This document shows positions 7,167 through 11,263 of a stretch of 11,263 nt of DNA, piece after piece. The translations under genes and the position numbers were made by a program. Under the pieces are notes generated by a model that saw only the letters and a program-made list of their open reading frames with translations, ran no database searches and was not told where the DNA came from. The DNA comes from Spirochaetaceae bacterium (GTDB lineage Bacteria; Spirochaetota; Spirochaetia; Treponematales; Breznakiellaceae). The first letter of the stretch is position 1, and each line of letters begins with the position of its first letter. Where the stretch lies: NCBI GenBank assembly GCA_031278935.1, contig JAITJK010000064.1, forward strand, positions 1-11,263, read 5' to 3'.

Positions 7167-8186
7167 CTATTGTCTTACCATGAGATAGATGAAATACGGC
7201 GCCCCCAAAAGGGACACCACGATGCCGATATGCAGTTCCAGAGGGGAAAAGAGATTCCGGGCAATCATGTCCGAACCGGTTACCAGCAGCATCCCGATCA
7301 AGATGGCCGTAGGGATGCAGTAGCACCGCTGCGGGCCTGTGAGCTTGCCCGCGATATGCGGGGCCAGGAGCCCTACAAAGGCGATGCTCCCCGCCACAGA
7401 AGTGGCCACCGCCGCCAGGGCTGCGGCTATGGCCATAAGAAAACGCCGCCTGCCTTCGGTGTTCACCCCCAGGCCGCAGGCAATCTCGTCCCCCAAGGTA
7501 AAGACATCCAGATACCGGGACTGGTACCACGCCGCAAGGCTAAGAGCCACCAAGGGCGGGCTCACGGCAATGACATAACTCCAGCTCACCCCCCAGATAC
7601 TGCCTGAAGTCCAAGAGAGGACCCGGTTAAAATCCCGGTTGTCAAAACCTATCTGCAACATAATGATGAGGGCATGAAAACCTGCGTTCACCGCAATGCC
7701 CATGAGCAACAGCCTCCGGGGTTTCATGCCCCGCCGCCAAGCCAGGGCGTAGATCAGCCCCGCCCCCACAAGGCCCCCGGTCAGGGCAACTAAGGGCATA
7801 GTGAAGAGGGTAAAGGCCGGCAAGACATAGTAGTTGTTCCCATTGGTGAGGTAAATATACACCACCACAAACAAGGCCGCCCCGCTGGAAATGCCGATGA
7901 TCCCCGGTTCGGCCAAGTCGTTCCGGGTTACGCTCTGGAGAATCACCCCGGAAACCGAAAGAGCCCCACCCACCAAGAGACCGATGAGTATCCTCGGCAG
8001 CCGGATGGTCAAGAGAACCAGGCGCTGCTGACGGCTCCCCTCTCCCAGGATCGTGCGAAGCAGCTCCCCCGGGGAGATGGCCAGCGTCCCCAGGCTGAGG
8101 CTAAGGAGGATCGCCGCCCCAAGCAACAGCAGCAGGACCGCAGCGATGAAGCGAAAGCGCCTCGACCGGGAAGGAACGGTCCTCAT
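7167..8186 (-). CDS. FecCD-family ABC transporter permease (second)
   Basis: Membrane permease of 339 residues, many hydrophobic helices (about ten expected in this family). After a basic N-terminus (RTVPSRSRRFRF) come helix 1 (about 12-32), the RLPR motif (62-65), and the conserved GALSVSGVILQ followed by NDLAEPGIIGISSGAA (89-104). The family usually has N-P-L-A at this point; here Pro is replaced by Asp90, a small departure. A coupling-loop region and the C-terminal LGAPYFIYLMVR are typical of FecD/FhuB/BtuC-like proteins. Its ATG overlaps the upstream permease stop as ATGA (8183-8186), so translation is likely coupled. It should form a heterodimer with that permease. Confidence 0.95.
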   Translation of the reverse strand: MRTVPSRSRRFRFIAAVLLLLLGAAILLSLSLGTLAISPGELLRTILGEGSRQQRLVLLTIRLPRILIGLLVGGALSVSGVILQSVTRNDLAEPGIIGISSGAALFVVVYIYLTNGNNYYVLPAFTLFTMPLVALTGGLVGAGLIYALAWRRGMKPRRLLLMGIAVNAGFHALIIMLQIGFDNRDFNRVLSWTSGSIWGVSWSYVIAVSPPLVALSLAAWYQSRYLDVFTLGDEIACGLGVNTEGRRRFLMAIAAALAAVATSVAGSIAFVGLLAPHIAGKLTGPQRCYCIPTAILIGMLLVTGSDMIARNLFSPLELHIGIVVSLLGAPYFIYLMVRQ

Positions 8187-9184
8187 ATCCTTGCTTCCTT
8201 CTTAACCATCCTGATAAGTACCGGTACCCCCAAAAGGGAGGTAATGGAACCCAGGGGTATCTCAAAGGGACTTGTCAAGGTCCGGGCAAGAATATCGCTG
8301 TAGAGCATAAGCGTCGCTCCGGTAATGATGGACAAGGGGATCACCCGGCGGTAATCACCCCCTACCCCCAGACGGACTATCTGTGGGACGATGAGGCAGA
8401 CAAAGCCGATATTGCCTCCCACCGCCGCTGCGGCGCCGCTCAAGAGCACCACGCAGACCAGGCCCGCGAAGCGCACCTGGTTGGGCCGTTCTCCCAGGCC
8501 CACCGCCGCGTCGTCCCCGAGGCTCAAGATGGTGATCCGCGGGGAGAGGAACAGCGCCGTAACCAGAGTCGCCGAGGTGATGAGTAGGACCCGGACCATG
8601 CCCCAGCTTGCGCCCCCCAGACCTCCGGCCATCCAGAAAGCCAGATTTTTACTGTTGTTGGTAAGCAAGGCGATCATGGCCGCCAGGGAGGAAAAGAGCA
8701 TCCCCAGGGCCGTGCCGGCCAGAAGTAGCCGGGTAATGTCTAATCCCGCCCGTTTGGTACTCAACAGAAACACCAGCGCCGCGCTGATAGAGGCCCCGGC
8801 AAAGGCGAAAACCACTCGACCCGGTAAGGCGGGAACGTCCCGGCCGGCCATGTAGATGGCCATGGCCAAGACCGCCCCCTGGTTTACCCCCATGATGGAC
8901 GGGGAGGCAAGAGGGTTGCCGGTAAGTCCCTGAAGGACGGCCCCTGCGCAGGCGAGGAAACCACCCACTAACAGGGCGCACAGGGCCCGGGGCAGCCGGG
9001 AATCCCATATAATCAGCTGGGCTGTGCCGGTTTTGACCGGGCTGAAGAGGCCCCGTACCATATCCTCGACCTCTATGCTTTTGGCCCCTAGGCAGACCGA
9101 GAGGACGACCCCTGCCAGGATCAACGCACATTCTAGGCCCAGCATCACCACCACCTGGCGACCGCGCTCATCCCCTGGGTGCAT
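8183..9184 (-). CDS. FecCD-family ABC transporter permease (first)
   Basis: Membrane permease of 333 residues and partner of the following permease. Recognisable FecCD motifs are DSRLPRALCALLVGG (61-75), CAGAVLQGLTGNPLASPSIMGV (79-100, with the canonical NPLA) and the C-terminal LGVPVLIRMVKK. The first helix is about 14-33. Start ATG 9182-9184 begins 1 nt after the TAA of the binding-protein gene and has no obvious Shine-Dalgarno sequence, which suggests re-initiation by coupled ribosomes. An alternative Met at codon 14, preceded by AGGTGG, would drop the polar MHPGDERGRQ leader. The substrate cannot be read from the permease itself. Confidence 0.95.
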   Translation of the reverse strand: MHPGDERGRQVVVMLGLECALILAGVVLSVCLGAKSIEVEDMVRGLFSPVKTGTAQLIIWDSRLPRALCALLVGGFLACAGAVLQGLTGNPLASPSIMGVNQGAVLAMAIYMAGRDVPALPGRVVFAFAGASISAALVFLLSTKRAGLDITRLLLAGTALGMLFSSLAAMIALLTNNSKNLAFWMAGGLGGASWGMVRVLLITSATLVTALFLSPRITILSLGDDAAVGLGERPNQVRFAGLVCVVLLSGAAAAVGGNIGFVCLIVPQIVRLGVGGDYRRVIPLSIITGATLMLYSDILARTLTSPFEIPLGSITSLLGVPVLIRMVKKEARI

Positions 9185-9185
9185 C

Positions 9186-10166
9186 TTAGGAGATGAGCAG
9201 GTCTTTCAGTTCGTCTAGGAGAAGTTTCTTTCCATAGATACTGTAGGCCTGATTAAAGTAGGGCGACTGGGGCAGCCAAATCACTTTTCCGGATTGGACG
9301 CTTTCCAGGCTGTTCCACACGGAACTCCCTTCCAGGGTCGCCCGGTCATCCGCAGAGGCCAATATGACCAGGTAATCCGCCGGGATTTCCGTAAGCCCCT
9401 CAAGGCTCACCGTAGGCAGAGTGATGCTGTCCTGTTCCGGCAGCCCTGGCGGGACTTTTAAGCCCATGTCGTTATAAAACATATCCCCATAGGCCGCGCC
9501 AGTAAAGAGATAGTAGGCGTTGCCTCCCGTAAGAAAGGCGAAATAGGTCGCATCAGGACCATTAGCGGCCTTAATGGCCTCCCCTACCTCCTGGGCCTTG
9601 GCCTCATACTCGGCGATATAGGCCTCCACCGCGCTTTGGGCCTCAAAAAGCTCTCCGACCATCCTAAGATCCCCCCGCCAGTCGTTTACCGTGGGCTCAA
9701 TAACGATAGTGGTGGCAATAGCCCGCAGTTGTTCGTAGGCCTTTTCCTGCCGGGGATTGATGATGATGAGGTCCGGCTCTACCGCGAGGATGGCCTCCAC
9801 ATTCACCGTGTCCGCCATGGGGTACCCGATGATGACCGAGCCCGAAAGGAGGTCCTGTAGGTACGTGGGAAACCGAGTGTAATCGTAGGCGTCTGAATCT
9901 GCGGTAGCCACAGGCTTGTATCCGATGATGCACAGCATATCGCTTATACCCGATGCGTCCGCAATACGCTGGGGGCGAGTGGGGATCGCCACAGGTCCCC
10001 GCAGCGTGTTCACCCTCCGGGTCTGAGGCGCCTGAGGGGTATCCTTGGCTGGAGCGGCGGAAGAAGGCCGGTTACACCCCCCCAGAGCAAAGGCCAAAAC
10101 CAGGGACACCCCCCAGCTTATCAGGGCTTGCCGCGAAACGCGGGCAAACCAGGTCGTCTTATACAC
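9186..10166 (-). CDS. Iron-siderophore ABC transporter substrate-binding lipoprotein
   Basis: Type III (cluster A-8, FepB/FhuD/BtuF-like) binding protein, 326 residues from the chosen start. A GTG at 10164-10166 is preferred because CTCCTT on the plus strand (AAGGAG on the gene strand, 10173-10178) lies 6 nt upstream and gives a normal signal peptide: KTTWFARVSRQ, hydrophobic core, then LGGC with the lipidated Cys at 31. An ATG at 10247 in the same frame would add 27 residues and an atypical leader. After the linker come GPVAIPTRPQRIADASG, the usual opening of the first lobe, then VEPDLIIINPRQ. A long helix, AVEAYIAEYEAKAQEVGEAI, joins the lobes, and the C-terminus ends with a YGKKLLLDELKDLL helix. 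First gene of the operon. Siderophore is the best guess; heme or cobalamin is not ruled out. Confidence 0.93.
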   Translation of the reverse strand: MYKTTWFARVSRQALISWGVSLVLAFALGGCNRPSSAAPAKDTPQAPQTRRVNTLRGPVAIPTRPQRIADASGISDMLCIIGYKPVATADSDAYDYTRFPTYLQDLLSGSVIIGYPMADTVNVEAILAVEPDLIIINPRQEKAYEQLRAIATTIVIEPTVNDWRGDLRMVGELFEAQSAVEAYIAEYEAKAQEVGEAIKAANGPDATYFAFLTGGNAYYLFTGAAYGDMFYNDMGLKVPPGLPEQDSITLPTVSLEGLTEIPADYLVILASADDRATLEGSSVWNSLESVQSGKVIWLPQSPYFNQAYSIYGKKLLLDELKDLLIS

Positions 10167-10172
10167 AGGCAA

Positions 10173-10178
10173 CTCCTT
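10173..10178 (-). promoter_or_regulatory. Ribosome binding site selecting a GTG start
   Basis: AAGGAG on the minus strand, 6 nt upstream of GTG 10166. This decides the start of the binding lipoprotein in favour of GTG over the ATG 81 nt further upstream. Confidence 0.75.
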
Positions 10179-10215
10179 GATGAACCTGTTCCTCGGTGAC
10201 AGGTTATTTACAAAA

Positions 10216-10241
10216 TATGTGTTAGCAAATACTAACTGATA
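10216..10241 (-). promoter_or_regulatory. 26-bp dyad, candidate operator of the iron-uptake operon
   Basis: Plus strand TATGTGTTAG (10216-10225), 6-nt spacer CAAATA, then CTAACTGATA (10232-10241). Eight of ten half-site positions pair, and the inner GTTAG/CTAAC five are perfect. It lies 50-75 bp upstream of the GTG start, in the only AT-rich stretch of this intergenic region. The half-sites resemble those of DtxR/IdeR-type metal regulators (GGTTAG...CTAACC), but the 6-nt spacer is wider than in those boxes, and it does not match the Fur consensus. Operator function is inference. No convincing -35/-10 pair could be fixed around it. Confidence 0.45.
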
Positions 10242-10313
10242 TACCATACTGGAAGCCCCCGGGAAGTGTCAATCCGCCTGCCGCCGCCTGCGGTGAAGGT
10301 GTGTTAGGGTTTT

Positions 10314-10499
10314 GTGGGTGCTACCGACTATGTGCTGGGCTCAGACCCATCTGTGCAGACCCGCTACGCCTCCACAGGAGGTGGTAGCAGGTGGTGGACA
10401 GACCTCTACCCGGAGAATACGAAAGGGAAACCGGTACGGAACGTGGCGCGCATGGAGGCGTCCGTTATCCCGGTTCCCAGGCGAGGAAAAGCGGGATAA
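10314..10499 (+). CDS. Possible small ORF or gene remnant, unrecognised
   Basis: A GTG-started 61-codon frame. The residues have protein-like composition in their first two thirds (DYVLGSDPSVQTRYAS, then GGGSRWWTDLYPEN), after which the frame runs into the inverted repeat at the end of the RAYT-like gene. A TAG stop at 10305-10307 closes the frame just upstream, and the ribosome site is poor. It could be a decayed 3' end of a gene, part of a dispersed repeat, or chance. No family recognised. Confidence 0.15.
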   Translation: MGATDYVLGSDPSVQTRYASTGGGSRWWTDLYPENTKGKPVRNVARMEASVIPVPRRGKAG

Positions 10500-10505
10500 C
10501 GGACG
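10459..10505. repeat. Perfect 14-bp inverted repeat at the 3' end of the RAYT-like gene
   Basis: CGTCCGTTATCCCG (10459-10472) and CGGGATAACGGACG (10492-10505), with a 19-nt spacer. The left arm contains the TTA that is the TAA stop of the minus-strand gene (10465-10467). No T-run follows on either strand. Position and symmetry fit a REP-like end or a stop-codon-spanning stem-loop. Confidence 0.7.
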
Positions 10506-10908
10506 GAAAAAGGTGGTGTAGACGCGTTTCCCCATAATAGGGTCTGACCCCTGTCTCGGCATCCTCGGCATCAGGAGGTTCCCCCTCAAGTATCTTCGAC
10601 CCATAGCGGTCCCCCCAGATATGCCCCTCCCGCCTCGCCGCCCGATTATACCGCTGGGCGAAAACTTGCTTCATCCACTTCATGATAGCCGGAAGTTGTA
10701 AGCCCTCTGCCGGCTTGATATAGAACCGAAGTCCATCATCCGCAAGCTGTAGTCCCCGAATCTGGAACACAAACCGTTGTTTCGTCTCGTGAAAGACCCG
10801 GGCAAACAGCGCCAATACCTTATAATGCCGAAACAGGGGTTCCCGATTGTTAATGTGGGTGTGTATTTCATACCATACTCCGCTTTGGAGCAAACGTAAT
10901 GGTCTCAT
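10465..10908 (-). CDS. RAYT/Y1-transposase-like small protein
   Basis: 147-residue protein resembling REP-associated tyrosine transposases (IS200-like Y1 superfamily). The N-terminal VWYEIHTHINNREPLFR resembles the family's YHVxxRxNNREPLF opening. The central IKPAEGLQLPAIMKWMKQVF, RYNR (candidate catalytic Tyr87) and GHIWGDRYGSKILEGE match the usual helix and GHxWxxRxxSK end. Where the family normally has the PNHVH segment bearing the HUH metal-binding pair, this protein has DDGLR (57-61), so both histidines appear lost; H16-T-H18 is the only HxH present and sits on the first strand instead. No Shine-Dalgarno sequence is seen before ATG 10908. The tail after residue 111 is low in conservation and ends inside the 3' inverted repeat. 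It could be a degenerate or repurposed transposase. Confidence 0.75.
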   Translation of the reverse strand: MRPLRLLQSGVWYEIHTHINNREPLFRHYKVLALFARVFHETKQRFVFQIRGLQLADDGLRFYIKPAEGLQLPAIMKWMKQVFAQRYNRAARREGHIWGDRYGSKILEGEPPDAEDAETGVRPYYGETRLHHLFPSVIPLFLAWEPG

Positions 10909-10987
10909 ACAACATAGTATGGGTCGAAGACGCGGTTTTGCTTTAATTGACCAATATTTTTCGTAGAGCCCTTATGCGCTTTCCGCC

Positions 10988-11263
10988 TCAGCCCACAGGC
11001 CCTGCGTAGGGGCCGAGCATGACGCCCACAAAACCGCCGGCGCTTTCGGTGCTTAAATTGCTTGCGTCAACTTTCTCGGCCACCGGCAGCCAGGGGCTTT
11101 CGCCAAAGGACACGTAGAAATTGTACCACCGGCCGTCTCCCCTTACCTTGAAGCGTACGACCTCGTGCTCCCACTCAAGGGGCACTGGCATAGCGGCCAG
11201 CACAGTTTTACTACCCGCCGCACGGGTGAGGCTTATTACACTCCGGCCCGCTTGTAGGGTCTT
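10988..11263 (-). CDS. GH43-type beta-xylosidase, C-terminal fragment
   Basis: The frame is open to the window edge, so the 5' part of the gene is missing; the 91 residues seen end at a TGA (10988-10990). The pattern VVRFKVRGDGRWYNFYVSF, then VDASNLSTESAGGFVGVMLG, matches the C-terminal concanavalin-like beta-sandwich of GH43 beta-xylosidases/arabinofuranosidases (Beta_xylosidase C2 domain), where an LSTE...AGGFxG signature is typical. GTG 11203 is in frame but is certainly internal. The catalytic five-bladed propeller lies outside the window. Such an enzyme releases xylose or arabinose from xylan oligosaccharides, in keeping with the GH31 enzyme and Lpl importer nearby. Family placement is from this domain only. 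Confidence 0.75.
   Translation of the reverse strand, partial: KTLQAGRSVISLTRAAGSKTVLAAMPVPLEWEHEVVRFKVRGDGRWYNFYVSFGESPWLPVAEKVDASNLSTESAGGFVGVMLGPYAGPVG

Noticed and set aside
10906..10921. CATAC-N6-GTATG dyad at the start codon of the RAYT-like gene
   Set aside because: Only 5-bp arms; could be chance and no supporting promoter elements were found.
10594..10929. 12-bp inverted match CTTCGACCCATA (10594-10605) versus TATGGGTCGAAG (10918-10929) spanning the RAYT-like gene
   Set aside because: Several 12-bp inverted matches are expected by chance in an 11-kb window; one copy lies inside coding sequence (the YGSK codons), so it is not a credible terminal repeat.
1..11263. CRISPR array, tRNA, rRNA or riboswitch
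   Set aside because: No regularly spaced direct repeats, cloverleaf-like segments or recognisable aptamer motifs were seen in the few intergenic stretches.

Overview
The window most likely comes from a heterotrophic, carbohydrate-degrading bacterium of fairly high GC. My best guess is a spirochaete of the Treponema type, such as gut or lignocellulose-associated treponemes. The hints are LplA/B/C-type sugar transporters without their own ATPase, loose lipoboxes (VLGC, LGGC), short REP-like palindromes, and a small RAYT-like protein starting with a VWYEIHTHINNREPLF segment. This taxonomy is inference. Paenibacillus-like Firmicutes also carry many Lpl transporters and are not excluded by sequence reading alone.

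Region 1 (2-3403, plus strand) is a carbohydrate ABC importer. It holds a 5'-truncated LplB-type permease, an LplC-type permease and an LplA-type lipoprotein. The ATPase is absent and is presumably a shared MsmK-like subunit elsewhere. Region 2 (3404-3755) is non-coding and unusually dense in palindromes. It contains a degenerate inverted-repeat element, three consecutive strong hairpins, and two diverged 40-base direct repeats around them. The second repeat starts just upstream of a perfect TATAAT. Region 3 (3756-6182, plus) encodes an 808-residue GH31 glycosidase. With the upstream importer it makes an import-and-hydrolyse unit for an alpha-linked oligosaccharide, possibly hemicellulose-derived.

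Region 4 (10247-6356, minus strand) is a complete iron-siderophore type (FecCD/FepBDGC) importer operon in the order binding lipoprotein, permease, permease, ATPase. The genes are separated by 1 nt, a 4-nt ATGA overlap and 16 nt. It converges on GH31 across a 173-bp spacer. Upstream of the lipoprotein is an AT-rich 26-bp dyad that could be a metal-regulator operator.

Region 5 (10248-11263) holds a small RAYT/Y1-type transposase-like gene (minus). Its stop codon lies inside a perfect 14-bp inverted repeat, and its canonical HUH motif appears to be replaced. The last feature is the C-terminal end of a GH43-type beta-xylosidase (minus) running off the window.

The observations most worth a second look are the palindrome cluster in region 2 together with the RAYT-like gene, which suggests a REP/RAYT system with a non-canonical nuclease, and the dyad ahead of the iron operon.
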